Below are positions 1-7,934 of a stretch of DNA of 22,896 nucleotides, in pieces. The DNA is from a virus. Numbering within the stretch: the stretch's first letter is position 1; the number at the start of each line of letters is the position of its first letter. The stretch is from the IMG/VR virus record IMGVR_UViG_3300045919_000003, positions 1-22,896 of that record; one strand, 5' to 3'. The translations under genes and the position numbers were made by a program. The notes beneath the pieces are model-generated. The model saw nothing but the letters and a program-made list of their open reading frames with translations. It was not told the DNA's origin and did no database searches.

Positions 1-791
1 CCAAATACCCCGCCTACGGGACCACCCATCTGATTACCGACATACTGTCCAGCCATCATAGATAGGGGTTTATTTACATCTTTACCAGTACCATAATCAG
101 TACCCAATCCTGCGATGTTAGCAAGATTGGTATCGACACCAGCTTTAGCTAGTCCACCTGTTACAGCAGAACCATAGTTGCCTAGATAGGCATTGCCAGC
201 AGCACCAAAGTAACCTCCAAGGCCTGTAGCGCCCTTGGCTATGGCATTACCCACATCCTTGGTAGGATCGGCTTGGTAGCCTCTGTAAGCTCCGTATAAG
301 CCTAAACCCATACGCATAGGGGCTGGCATCATGGCACCCACAAAAGCATTACCAACCACACCAACAGCATTACCAATCATACCCATACGATCGTCTCGTT
401 GAGCAGCAGTCTCTTTGTCAAATGAAAATCCGGGTGTAATACCTAGACGTTTCCAAACACCTGGAGTTGTGTCTCCATAAGTATTCTGATTGTCAGAGAC
501 ATACTGATCTTGGTTAGGAACAACAGGATTAATGTACTCAGAACCAATCGGTCCTTTGAACATCTGAGACAACTCATTCAACCTACTAAACTGATTTACA
601 GGGGGAGCATTAGCTTGTCCTGTTGGACTAGCTGTTGGGTCTTGATTACCAGTTGTATCCGCTGGGTTATGCCATGTAGGATCAACTGGATTATTATATT
701 CAGAACCTATTGGTCTAGTGGGAGTAGTGGTATCTTCTGTTCTACCACCATATGACGAGTCACCCGAATCGGAGTTTTGATTTTCACTCAT
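1..791 (-). CDS. Partial Gly/Ala-rich virion or ejection-type protein (N-terminal 263 residues)
   Basis: An open frame starts at ATG 791 and runs off the left edge without a stop, so only the N-terminus is visible. Residues 1-110 are polar and disordered-looking (Ser, Asn, Pro, Thr, Gly). They contain an internal duplication: PIGSEYNNPV at about 27-36 and PIGSEYINPV at about 81-90. From about 135 the protein becomes Gly/Ala/Met-rich with several stretches that could be amphipathic or membrane-active helices. It is the last gene seen in the leftward operon, after the tail fibre. That is where P22-like phages often place internal or DNA-ejection proteins, so an ejection role is an inference from composition and position. 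No catalytic motif was recognised. The ribosome binding site is weak. Confidence 0.72.
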   Translation of the reverse strand, partial: MSENQNSDSGDSSYGGRTEDTTTPTRPIGSEYNNPVDPTWHNPADTTGNQDPTASPTGQANAPPVNQFSRLNELSQMFKGPIGSEYINPVVPNQDQYVSDNQNTYGDTTPGVWKRLGITPGFSFDKETAAQRDDRMGMIGNAVGVVGNAFVGAMMPAPMRMGLGLYGAYRGYQADPTKDVGNAIAKGATGLGGYFGAAGNAYLGNYGSAVTGGLAKAGVDTNLANIAGLGTDYGTGKDVNKPLSMMAGQYVGNQMGGPVGGVF

Positions 792-825
792 TTAGGAAGT
801 CCCAGATTAATACCACTAGGGTTTG

Positions 826-1203
826 TTAAGCTATGCCGATTTCACCTTCAGCTTGAAGCACAAGGGCAGTTGTAGTACCAGCACCACCGACCAAAAAGTC
901 AGCAGTATCCATACGAAGCTGACCATACCAGTCAACATAGGAGTTAGCAGGAACTGAAGTACCAAGACCCAAGAATTCAGTACCAGCAGTATTACTAGCA
1001 GTAGCACCAATGTAAAGGGAGAAGGTAGCAGCACTAGCGGTCTTGTTAACAATACGCAAGTGACGAAGTACAAAGTAAGTAGCGGTATTAGAAGTACCAC
1101 CAGCAGACACACCACCAGTAAGGGTGGGAGGATTCAAGATGTTAGTTGTCGTAGTAGTTGTCAGAGCGACGGGACCCATACGAACAATTTTATTAGCAGC
1201 CAT
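826..1203 (-). CDS. Small virion protein, beta-rich, unknown function
   Basis: A 125-residue protein starting at ATG 1203, with AGGA about 10 bases upstream. It is rich in Thr, Ala, Gly and Val and has no charged clusters, no transmembrane segment and no enzyme motif. This is the composition of the small all-beta phage virion proteins seen elsewhere in this operon (for example the genes at 11622-12017 and 12744-13058). The N-terminus has a six-threonine run. The C-terminal half alternates hydrophobic and polar residues, as in a beta-sandwich. It lies between a tiny exported protein and the partial protein at the left edge, all in the same orientation with short gaps. A decoration or tail-accessory role is an inference only. 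Confidence 0.8.
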   Translation of the reverse strand: MAANKIVRMGPVALTTTTTTNILNPPTLTGGVSAGGTSNTATYFVLRHLRIVNKTASAATFSLYIGATASNTAGTEFLGLGTSVPANSYVDWYGQLRMDTADFLVGGAGTTTALVLQAEGEIGIA

Positions 1204-1226
1204 GTGAGGAGTTTCCTGTAAAAATA

Positions 1227-1397
1227 TTATCCGCGAGAATCTAAGACGGATGTTGGTTCAAGTTTAATGGGACATACATCTAATGTTTTACCATCAGACA
1301 TAATACACATCGGTTGAAAAGCTTGCTCAGAAATATAACCGCTAGGTTCTACTGGAAGCGAAAGAGTGGCTAATACAGCCATTAAAAATATAAACAT
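1227..1397 (-). CDS. Tiny exported two-cysteine protein (56 aa)
   Basis: A short frame fills the otherwise empty 197 bases between the fibre gene and the 125-aa virion gene. It starts at ATG 1397, three bases beyond the fibre stop codon, and ends with TAA at 1227-1229. The first 15 residues (MFIFLMAVLATLSLP) are hydrophobic, like a signal peptide or membrane anchor but lacking the usual basic N-terminus. The remaining ~40 residues carry two cysteines (C31, C42) that could form a disulfide in the periplasm. The tight fit between neighbours and the lack of any other content support a real gene. Function is unknown; a lysis or superinfection-exclusion accessory is possible but unproven. It recalls the two-cysteine exported protein at 22055-22285. 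Confidence 0.6.
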   Translation of the reverse strand: MFIFLMAVLATLSLPVEPSGYISEQAFQPMCIMSDGKTLDVCPIKLEPTSVLDSRG

Positions 1398-1399
1398 AA

Positions 1400-4378
1400 T
1401 TAAACGAAGTAAGTTATAGTAAAAGCAATAGAAGTTGTGGCAGCTATTGCTCCTGCCGATGAAGCCGAGGTTGTTTGAACAGGAACTCCCGTAGTAACAG
1501 TAAATGCTGCATTCACAGCAGTACCTACAAAAGTTGTAGATGCTATTGCCGAATAGGGTAAATTACTAGTAATAACTCCAGCAGCAGATACAGCAACAGA
1601 TGTTGCACCATTAACTTGCCCTTGAACTGTAACTTTTCTGCCTATTTTTGTATAAGTTCCAGAACTACTAAAAGCGCCTACAAGCGTAAGACCTGCTCCT
1701 TGATTTGGCGTCCATGTGCCTTCCGCATAGTCGTCCAAGGTATTAGCGTCAGAACTTGCAGACTGGGATGCCGGGAATGCAACGCCTGTGCCTGCCGTTT
1801 GTGTAGCCGCTTGAAGTGCTAGTGTTTGGCTACCAGTTATAGATAGAACATTTGTAAGTGTGGAACGAGGGGTTCCTGCTGTACCCGAAGGTAAGTAGTA
1901 CCAGTTGTGCACCCCGTTAGCTTGGCTGTATATTGATGCTGCCGCAGTTGTCTTGTAATAGTATGAGGCCCCATGCAGGTACAGGTTTTGCCAAAGTTGA
2001 ACTATATTACTGGCATTAGAATATACAGCACCCCCATTAAGCTCAAGTGCGTTAGCACCTGAATCCCACGCACTTATGGTAGACCCGAACGACACGTTAC
2101 CACCGCCGTCTATAATCTGACGTGCAGTTCCTGCACCATCAGAAAGTACAATATAGTTTGAACCTGTAAGTGATATAGGTGCAGCAGAACCTGTATAGCT
2201 TCCAATAATTACATTGTTAGCTCCAGTAGTAATGGCACTACCTGAGTTATACCCAATAGCTGTATTACCACTTCCACCTGCAACAGTCCCTAATGCATAA
2301 TACCCAAATCCAGTGTTTTGAGAATCAGTATTACTATTAGATACTGCAAAATATCCCATCCCTGTATTGTAATTTCCAGTTGTAATACGAGCACAAGCGA
2401 ATAGACCTAAAGCAGAGTTATAACTTCCAGAATTAGTTAACCATAAAGATTGATACCCTACAGAGGTATTGTTACTTCCTGTAGTTATCGCAGATAAGTT
2501 ATTTACCCCTAGCGTTGTATTTGTGGCTACGCTAGAGGCTCCTTTACCTATGGTATTACCATTAACTGTAATATCTGTAGTAAATGTAGGGCTTGCAGTT
2601 AAAGCAAGTTGGGTTCCAGTACCACTAGTAGTATAGCTTGTACCCCATGCAGCACCTGTTGAGTTAGCAATACCAGCACCGGGATAAACCATACTTCCAC
2701 CACCGGAGCTTACTGTATTAATTCCACGCTGACTTAATGCTATACCCTCAATATCTAAATCATCAATAGTACTCTGAGTAAAATAAGCGGCTGGACCTTG
2801 AGGTCCTTGTGCACCTGTACCACCATTGGAACCAGTAGGTCCTTGTAACCCTTGGTTGCCCGGTATAGGCATACCATCATCCCCATCAGCACCATCCATG
2901 GCTATTGGGAATGCTGTTTGCCCAGAGATACCGGGAATACCTTGTATACCTTGTAAACCTTGTGGACCTATAACGGTATGTCCATCTAGTCCATCATCTC
3001 CATCTATACCGATACCAATAGGTCCTTGAGGACCAATTAATCCAGTGATACCTTGTATGCCTTGGATACCCTGAATGCCTTGATTACCTTGAACCAAAAA
3101 CATATCTGGTTCAATTACATCTGCTTCCAAATATACGGCAGGACCAGAAGGTCCTTGAGAGCCTATAGAACCTGTGGCACCAGTTGGACCAACAGGACCG
3201 GGAATACCCATGCCATCTATACCATCTTCACCATCTAAAGGATGTGGTCCAGCATAACTACCAGCAGTAATTGGTCCATCCACGTGAAGTGAACCACGTA
3301 CTTGTAATGTGGCGGCACCATCATCAATGGGATTCAATCCAACAACTAAATTTCCTGTTGAAAATAAACGTGCATATTCATTTCCAAAAGAAAAAAATCT
3401 AATTACATCCGGCCTAGAACTTCCCGTTGATGTTAATGTAAAACCTGTATTTGTTGAAGATGTAAGACCCGTAGATAATCCTCCAGCACCAGCAGACCAT
3501 TTTGCTGCAAGAACTGCATTATTATATAAATTAATAGAACCGCCATTATTGGCATTAACTGTTACAGTTTCATTTACTCCATCACCAAGGGCATTAATAA
3601 CCAATGCTCCACCTGTATTAACTACACTGGCTGGAATTAATTGATTGTTAACTGCTAATGGGCCAAGAACGGTGGTTGGACCTATTACTCCGCCATTAAA
3701 ATGTTGCGATAACGCCACTGAGGCAATATCTTCACTTAAGTCATCTGCAACAAAATTAGCAGATACCCCCGGCAATCCTTGAAGTCCTATAGTTCCCTGA
3801 ATACCCTGTGAACCTTGTGGTCCTATTGGACCCGGAGTCATTGAGTCTAAACCATCTTCCCCATCAACTCCAAAACCAGCAGGACCGGAAGGTCCAGTAG
3901 CTCCTTGCACACCCGGAGCACCGATTGGGCCGGGTACTGGAAAACCATCTAACCCATCTTCTCCATCATTACCAAATCCCGGAGGACCAGATGGACCTGT
4001 ATTACCTGTTAAACCAGTAGCTCCACGCGGACCGGGAACTACTTGTCCTTCTTCACCATCATTACCTTCAATGAAAATCTGTGTAAATCCAGATGTACCA
4101 GAACCACCACCACCTCCGCCACCCATGGCGGTTTGAACATAAGTGTGTTCAGCAGTGGTTAAATGGTAATATTGTCCAGCAGTACCACCTTGAATACTAG
4201 TGAGTAGATTATGGCTATGATTAGCCAAATCAGCTATTGAACTTCCAGCCTTGTTAACCAGACTCCAAGAAACTGATCCAGTTGTCGATAAAAGTGCATA
4301 TAATTGGTTATACCATGCTGTCCAAGCAAAGTCACCATTAGCTGCTCTTATCGGAGGAGGAGGAAGTCCACCAGCCAT
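1400..4378 (-). CDS. Long tail fibre with collagen-like and beta-roll segments
   Basis: A 992-residue fibre. Residues 1-85 look like a virion-anchoring head, including a segment HSHNLLTSIQGGTAGQYYHL that resembles a motif common in phage fibres. A poly-Gly hinge follows (86-92). Collagen-like Gly-X-Y stretches lie at about 106-206, 380-414 and 430-531, punctuated by acidic blocks such as DGEDGLDG. Residues about 260-372 form a beta module shared with the protein at 7935-8684. Residues about 606-730 carry Asn/Gly-rich repeats (SNNTSVGYQ, NYNTGMGYF, SGNTAIGYN) like the left-handed beta-roll heads of trimeric adhesins. Near the C-terminus, NTLDDYAEGTW (879-889) is a common fibre-tip motif, also present in the protein at 6573-7178. 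It starts at ATG 4378, overlapping the nozzle stop as TAATG. The likely role is receptor binding as a trimer. Confidence 0.93.
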   Translation of the reverse strand: MAGGLPPPPIRAANGDFAWTAWYNQLYALLSTTGSVSWSLVNKAGSSIADLANHSHNLLTSIQGGTAGQYYHLTTAEHTYVQTAMGGGGGGGSGTSGFTQIFIEGNDGEEGQVVPGPRGATGLTGNTGPSGPPGFGNDGEDGLDGFPVPGPIGAPGVQGATGPSGPAGFGVDGEDGLDSMTPGPIGPQGSQGIQGTIGLQGLPGVSANFVADDLSEDIASVALSQHFNGGVIGPTTVLGPLAVNNQLIPASVVNTGGALVINALGDGVNETVTVNANNGGSINLYNNAVLAAKWSAGAGGLSTGLTSSTNTGFTLTSTGSSRPDVIRFFSFGNEYARLFSTGNLVVGLNPIDDGAATLQVRGSLHVDGPITAGSYAGPHPLDGEDGIDGMGIPGPVGPTGATGSIGSQGPSGPAVYLEADVIEPDMFLVQGNQGIQGIQGIQGITGLIGPQGPIGIGIDGDDGLDGHTVIGPQGLQGIQGIPGISGQTAFPIAMDGADGDDGMPIPGNQGLQGPTGSNGGTGAQGPQGPAAYFTQSTIDDLDIEGIALSQRGINTVSSGGGSMVYPGAGIANSTGAAWGTSYTTSGTGTQLALTASPTFTTDITVNGNTIGKGASSVATNTTLGVNNLSAITTGSNNTSVGYQSLWLTNSGSYNSALGLFACARITTGNYNTGMGYFAVSNSNTDSQNTGFGYYALGTVAGGSGNTAIGYNSGSAITTGANNVIIGSYTGSAAPISLTGSNYIVLSDGAGTARQIIDGGGNVSFGSTISAWDSGANALELNGGAVYSNASNIVQLWQNLYLHGASYYYKTTAAASIYSQANGVHNWYYLPSGTAGTPRSTLTNVLSITGSQTLALQAATQTAGTGVAFPASQSASSDANTLDDYAEGTWTPNQGAGLTLVGAFSSSGTYTKIGRKVTVQGQVNGATSVAVSAAGVITSNLPYSAIASTTFVGTAVNAAFTVTTGVPVQTTSASSAGAIAATTSIAFTITYFV

Positions 4379-5856
4379 TATTGATTACCTTTATTAATAT
4401 CAATCTCAAATGCTTCTAGTCGAAGCAGATAAGGTTGTGAATAACTTATTTTAAACGCTCGTCGTCTAAACCTACCTAGTTGTGCAATACATGGAAAGTC
4501 ATAGTCAAAGGATAAGTCTCTTGCTGTTGACCAAGTGACATAATCATCATCAGTCCAAGACACCTGTAATACATTACCGGTACCAGATGTAGTTGGGATA
4601 TCCCCAATTAAACTAAACCTAGAACCAAACTTAACATTGAATGTATCAAAGTCATATTTGGGAGTTACTATCTGACATGTAAATCCTGTACCAGCATCTG
4701 TATGGTTATCTTCTGAAACAGTGTGTACATCACCTGTTGTTTTATTGTAGATGTAAGCCATACCATTTGGACCATCAGTACCCCATTTACCAATAAAGGA
4801 AGCAGAGTTATCTAATCCAGAATTCCAAAAACTCCACATCTTAGTATCAAAACTATAGACTAGAGTCACTGATGTAAGGTTAACAACATATAACTTTTGA
4901 CCAGATACACGAATACAATAGGCAACAGCATTAGGTAGAGCAGAACCTTCACCACGCAAAACAGATCGTATTGCTGGCGTACCTATTTCTGTTTCTTTGA
5001 ATCCATCAATAGTCCAAACTGTATGCCCACCATTTCCTGTTTGACCCAGTAAGATAACTTCTTTTTCTGTTTGTACAACGGTTGCTGCTGCAACAGTACC
5101 AAATTGTTGTACGGCTGATTCATGTCTTGCTAATGGTGAGTTAGGAGCAGCAGTTCCAGCATCATAAAAGTATTCAATTGAATCAGTTCCTACTGCATAG
5201 ATATAATTGTTATTTTTAGACAATGCTACAATTGTATCAGGATACATTTCAGCAGAAATATAAGTACCCGCTGTCCACGAAGTTGGATCATCAATTACAC
5301 AATTGTAAATGTCTTCTGTATTCTTTTTAGCAAGAAACAAATAACCATCTAAGAAGATGGGCATTGGTACATGTGGTGTAGGAAAGTTTGGTGCACTAGT
5401 TGAATCAACAGTTACTGGTGCTCCTAATGATGGATTGGGACAAATATAACATTTGATACCATCAACCATAATCAAAGATACAGTTCCCGTAGATGTAACA
5501 TATTCAGTGAATCCCACTGGTCCAGTTGATGTGGTAATGAACTGTTGCAATACACCATCAATATAAAACAAGTTGGCAACAACAGAATAAAAATGTCCTA
5601 CACCATTAATTACCCAGTAATAGCAACCACGAGCTTCACCGGGATTAGTTGTCATTACTGGGGTTGAAAGACCGGGCCTACTCTTGACAAACACACGTTG
5701 GTTAACATTGTCTGGAGTCTGTACAACTTCAACAAGCATGTTAACCAATTTAGCATCCTTAGTTAGCAAAGAGCCACTGCGTTGCATAGGATTGATTACA
5801 AAGTTAACACGCTTTGTTTCGTATGTGGATACGCGAGGGGAATTGCTAAATGCCAT
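4378..5856 (-). CDS. P22 gp10-like tail hub / nozzle (packaged-DNA stabilisation protein)
   Basis: A 492-residue protein resembling the P22 gp10 family (P22 gp10 is 472 aa), which forms the hexameric tail nozzle and plugs the DNA channel after packaging. Family-like features include NFVINPMQRSG near the N-terminus, SRPGLS, a central VGTDSIEYFYDAGTAAPNSP, and later a beta-propeller-like run ending in KMWSFWNSG. I chose ATG 5856 (MAFSNSPRVS). It sits one base past the upstream stop codon and begins the conserved part. An in-frame ATG at 5931 would add 25 residues that overlap the upstream gene and only mimic a signal peptide. It lies directly after the gp4-like adaptor, the same pairing as in P22. 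Family assignment is by recognition and has not been searched. Confidence 0.87.
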   Translation of the reverse strand: MAFSNSPRVSTYETKRVNFVINPMQRSGSLLTKDAKLVNMLVEVVQTPDNVNQRVFVKSRPGLSTPVMTTNPGEARGCYYWVINGVGHFYSVVANLFYIDGVLQQFITTSTGPVGFTEYVTSTGTVSLIMVDGIKCYICPNPSLGAPVTVDSTSAPNFPTPHVPMPIFLDGYLFLAKKNTEDIYNCVIDDPTSWTAGTYISAEMYPDTIVALSKNNNYIYAVGTDSIEYFYDAGTAAPNSPLARHESAVQQFGTVAAATVVQTEKEVILLGQTGNGGHTVWTIDGFKETEIGTPAIRSVLRGEGSALPNAVAYCIRVSGQKLYVVNLTSVTLVYSFDTKMWSFWNSGLDNSASFIGKWGTDGPNGMAYIYNKTTGDVHTVSEDNHTDAGTGFTCQIVTPKYDFDTFNVKFGSRFSLIGDIPTTSGTGNVLQVSWTDDDYVTWSTARDLSFDYDFPCIAQLGRFRRRAFKISYSQPYLLRLEAFEIDINKGNQ

Positions 5857-5857
5857 A

Positions 5858-6568
5858 TTATTTACGCCAATCAGTGCTAGGCATGAAGAACAAAGAACCT
5901 TCTTCAGTACCAAAGGAAAGAGCTTTCTCATGGAACATTTCAGCAGCTTTCTGGAGTTCCTGTCGATCTAGAATGGGTGTTCCATACTCGTAAGACATAC
6001 GCCAAGCTAGTCCGTAGATCAAAGCCTCTTCCCAATAGGAAGGAAAATCAAAATCATCAGTTGCAGAATTCATATCCTCAAAGGGACGTTGATAAGTCAA
6101 CTGGATAACTGTATTAGAATCACTAGGAGTGGGCCAAAGTTGCAATGTACCAAAAGTAGAAAACGGTTGGTAAAATACATTAACTGGTTCACCAGCAGTA
6201 GCATTTATAGGTAGCAAGTTAAAGTCATAATGAGTCTTAATTTCCATTGGAACATTCATTGCTCCAGTAGACTCTACCCTAGCACATTGAATCAGCTTCA
6301 AAGGCATTGGTGTATTAGTTGTTTGACCTACTCCAATGTTGTAAGAAGCTTGTCCTGCTACTGTGGTCAGTGAATAATCCTTAATTGCCCATACTGGCAT
6401 ACCATCTACTTGAAACCCTTTAATCATTGCATTCAATGCTTCAGCAGCATTAGTGGTTTCATAAGCAGCAGGTGGACTTCCTCCAGAGAGGACAACTAGT
6501 TTGCGTAGTGCTGAGTTAATAACAGCGTCACGTTTAAGTGACCAGATGGAAGTTCCAGAAGTACTCAT
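5858..6568 (-). CDS. P22 gp4-like head-to-tail adaptor
   Basis: A 236-residue protein with the layout of the podoviral adaptor family that binds under the portal (P22 gp4, 166 aa; this one is longer). It opens with a helical segment (SLKRDAVINSALRKLVVL), followed by AAEALNAMIKGFQVDGMPVW, where the DG-x-x-x-W element is typical of the family. A beta-rich insert follows (about 70-165). A second helical part comes next (FDFPSYWEEALIYGLAWRM, then RQELQKAAEMFHEKA). It is followed after one base by the gp10-like nozzle, so the two form a tail-completion pair. No clear Shine-Dalgarno precedes ATG 6568, so it may depend on translation of the gene ending five bases upstream. Confidence 0.83.
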   Translation of the reverse strand: MSTSGTSIWSLKRDAVINSALRKLVVLSGGSPPAAYETTNAAEALNAMIKGFQVDGMPVWAIKDYSLTTVAGQASYNIGVGQTTNTPMPLKLIQCARVESTGAMNVPMEIKTHYDFNLLPINATAGEPVNVFYQPFSTFGTLQLWPTPSDSNTVIQLTYQRPFEDMNSATDDFDFPSYWEEALIYGLAWRMSYEYGTPILDRQELQKAAEMFHEKALSFGTEEGSLFFMPSTDWRK

Positions 6569-6572
6569 AATT

Positions 6573-7178
6573 TTATAACATGTAAGTTACAGAAACAGCA
6601 GCCAATCCTTTAGTACCAGTTGAAGTAAAAGGAGTTAAATTTGGATCTTTATATAAATTCATAACACCCGCTGTATCTATTACCATATACCCCCATTGCC
6701 AATTACCGCCATTATCAAAAATAGGAACCAGTAAAGCCCTTTGTGCGGAAGGCCAAATAGTAGATGGTGAACCTGTAATAGTAAATGTAGTAGCACTAGA
6801 TGTTCCGGCAGTACCACCAGCTTTTGTTAAATGAATAATGTTTCCAATAATAGTGTATGAAAATGTTCCTGTTGGAACAGTTGTCATACCAGTACAACTA
6901 CCTGTAAACGTACCCTCTGCATATCTATCTAATGTATTTGGATCAGTAGATGTTACTGCTGTAGCAGGAAACCTAATACCATCTTTTGTTTGTATAGAGG
7001 CATTAATACCACCAGTTGGAGTAATACCAAAACCAACCCCATTAGCATTATTTAATGAAGCTATGGTAGTATTAGTCGAAGTACCCAATGCTGGAACTGT
7101 TGTATAAGTGGCAGTATTTACATCATTTAACCAATCCGCATCAATCACTGTACCCGATGTGAATGTTTTACTTGTCAT
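6573..7178 (-). CDS. Short tail-fibre-like protein
   Basis: A 201-residue protein combining two fibre signatures. The N-terminus has VIDADWLNDVN (residues about 12-22), a motif found at the start of many phage fibres and spikes; the protein at 7935-8684 has the equivalent ITAGWLNDVN. In the middle, NTLDRYAEGTFTG closely matches NTLDDYAEGTWTP in the tip of the 992-aa fibre. The C-terminal 110 residues are beta-rich, with many Thr, Gly and aromatic residues, compatible with a receptor-binding or chaperone-like tip. AAGGAT precedes ATG 7178 at good spacing. It could be a side fibre or an alternative tip module. Which of these it is cannot be told from sequence alone. Confidence 0.82.
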   Translation of the reverse strand: MTSKTFTSGTVIDADWLNDVNTATYTTVPALGTSTNTTIASLNNANGVGFGITPTGGINASIQTKDGIRFPATAVTSTDPNTLDRYAEGTFTGSCTGMTTVPTGTFSYTIIGNIIHLTKAGGTAGTSSATTFTITGSPSTIWPSAQRALLVPIFDNGGNWQWGYMVIDTAGVMNLYKDPNLTPFTSTGTKGLAAVSVTYML

Positions 7179-7180
7179 AT

Positions 7181-7699
7181 TTATCCTTGATTTGGAGTTG
7201 AGTTGGCAAGAAGTACATCTTTTTCTTTTGATCCTTGACTAGAACCAAACCAATATTGAAGAACAGCTTTCATTTCAGAAACAGCATAACCAATCAATGT
7301 ACCAGCAAGAACTGAATCAGCATGAGCATATCCAAACAACACACTCCACATCATTGCTCCACCACCAATGAGAACCCCATAGGATAAAATTGTGGGGGTT
7401 GTGGACTTAGTGGCAATCTGCATCTGACGAGCAGAATCTACATCCTTGTAGGCCAACTCAGCGTATTTAAACCCACGTTCTTTTTCGTTGTCTTGGTATT
7501 CCAATTCCAACTTACGAATCTCTGCTAAATGGTCTGGAGTTATTTGTCCATCCTGAAACATCTTAGCAATGTTCTCTTGAGTTGGCTGAGATACACCCAA
7601 GATAGAACCAATAGCCGATACTGCGGCTCCAGCTAAAGGACCACCAAGTGCTGTAGCAACTGTGGGGGCTAGTGATTTGAGTGTATCAATCCAATTCAT
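7181..7699 (-). CDS. Holin-like protein (three-TM holin family)
   Basis: A 172-residue protein resembling the family named 'holin of 3TMs, for gene-transfer release'. It has a hydrophobic Gly/Ala segment at about 15-35. A charged helical middle follows (LELEYQDNEKERGFKYAELA), then the family-like stretch KDVDSARQMQ. Two further membrane segments lie at about 103-123 and 128-150. The tail is polar. Such proteins permeabilise the inner membrane at the end of infection. ATG 7699 overlaps the stop of the upstream membrane protein by four bases (ATGA), which suggests coupled translation of a lysis pair. No endolysin is visible in this window, so the cell-wall enzyme must lie elsewhere or be unrecognised. 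Confidence 0.83.
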   Translation of the reverse strand: MNWIDTLKSLAPTVATALGGPLAGAAVSAIGSILGVSQPTQENIAKMFQDGQITPDHLAEIRKLELEYQDNEKERGFKYAELAYKDVDSARQMQIATKSTTPTILSYGVLIGGGAMMWSVLFGYAHADSVLAGTLIGYAVSEMKAVLQYWFGSSQGSKEKDVLLANSTPNQG

Positions 7700-7932
7700 T
7701 TGTCTGCCTTATGATCTAGTTTTTCAAATATTGCTTTAAGCATTTCTTTTAGTTCGTCACCAAGACGATTAAAATCGTTGCGAGGTACATAATCTTTTGC
7801 TATCTCAACTCGTAGATTGCCTAGATCAGTTTTGAGTTCTTGTACAGCATCCCACAAGGTTCGTGCAAACCAACCACCAGCGGCGATGAGTATTCCTGCT
7901 ACAAGATTAATTACTGCTTGATATTCGCTCAT
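7696..7932 (-). CDS. Small membrane-anchored coiled-coil protein, probable lysis accessory
   Basis: A 78-residue protein with one N-terminal membrane segment (about 7-24, AVINLVAGILIAAGGWFA). A long charged helix follows, ending in MLKAIFEKLDHKADK, an ending I recognise from many small phage proteins next to holins. The topology, anchor plus coiled coil, would suit a holin accessory or i-spanin-like part. I chose ATG 7932 because it lies just after the upstream stop. An in-frame ATG at 7962 would add ten residues that overlap the end of the upstream fibre-like gene. It overlaps the holin-like gene by four bases. Confidence 0.75.
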   Translation of the reverse strand: MSEYQAVINLVAGILIAAGGWFARTLWDAVQELKTDLGNLRVEIAKDYVPRNDFNRLGDELKEMLKAIFEKLDHKADK

Positions 7933-7934
7933 AC

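Noticed and set aside
2826-3029. A plus-strand frame rich in Pro and Cys that resembles a collagen-like or Cys-rich peptide.
   Set aside because: It is the antisense of the collagen-like Gly-X-Y repeats of the long fibre.
5857-5931. A 25-residue N-terminal extension of the nozzle protein that reads like a lipoprotein signal peptide (MRKLFPLVLKKVLCSSCLAL).
   Set aside because: It lies entirely within the end of the gp4-like gene in another frame, and the family-like sequence begins at ATG 5856. An export signal makes no sense for a virion nozzle.
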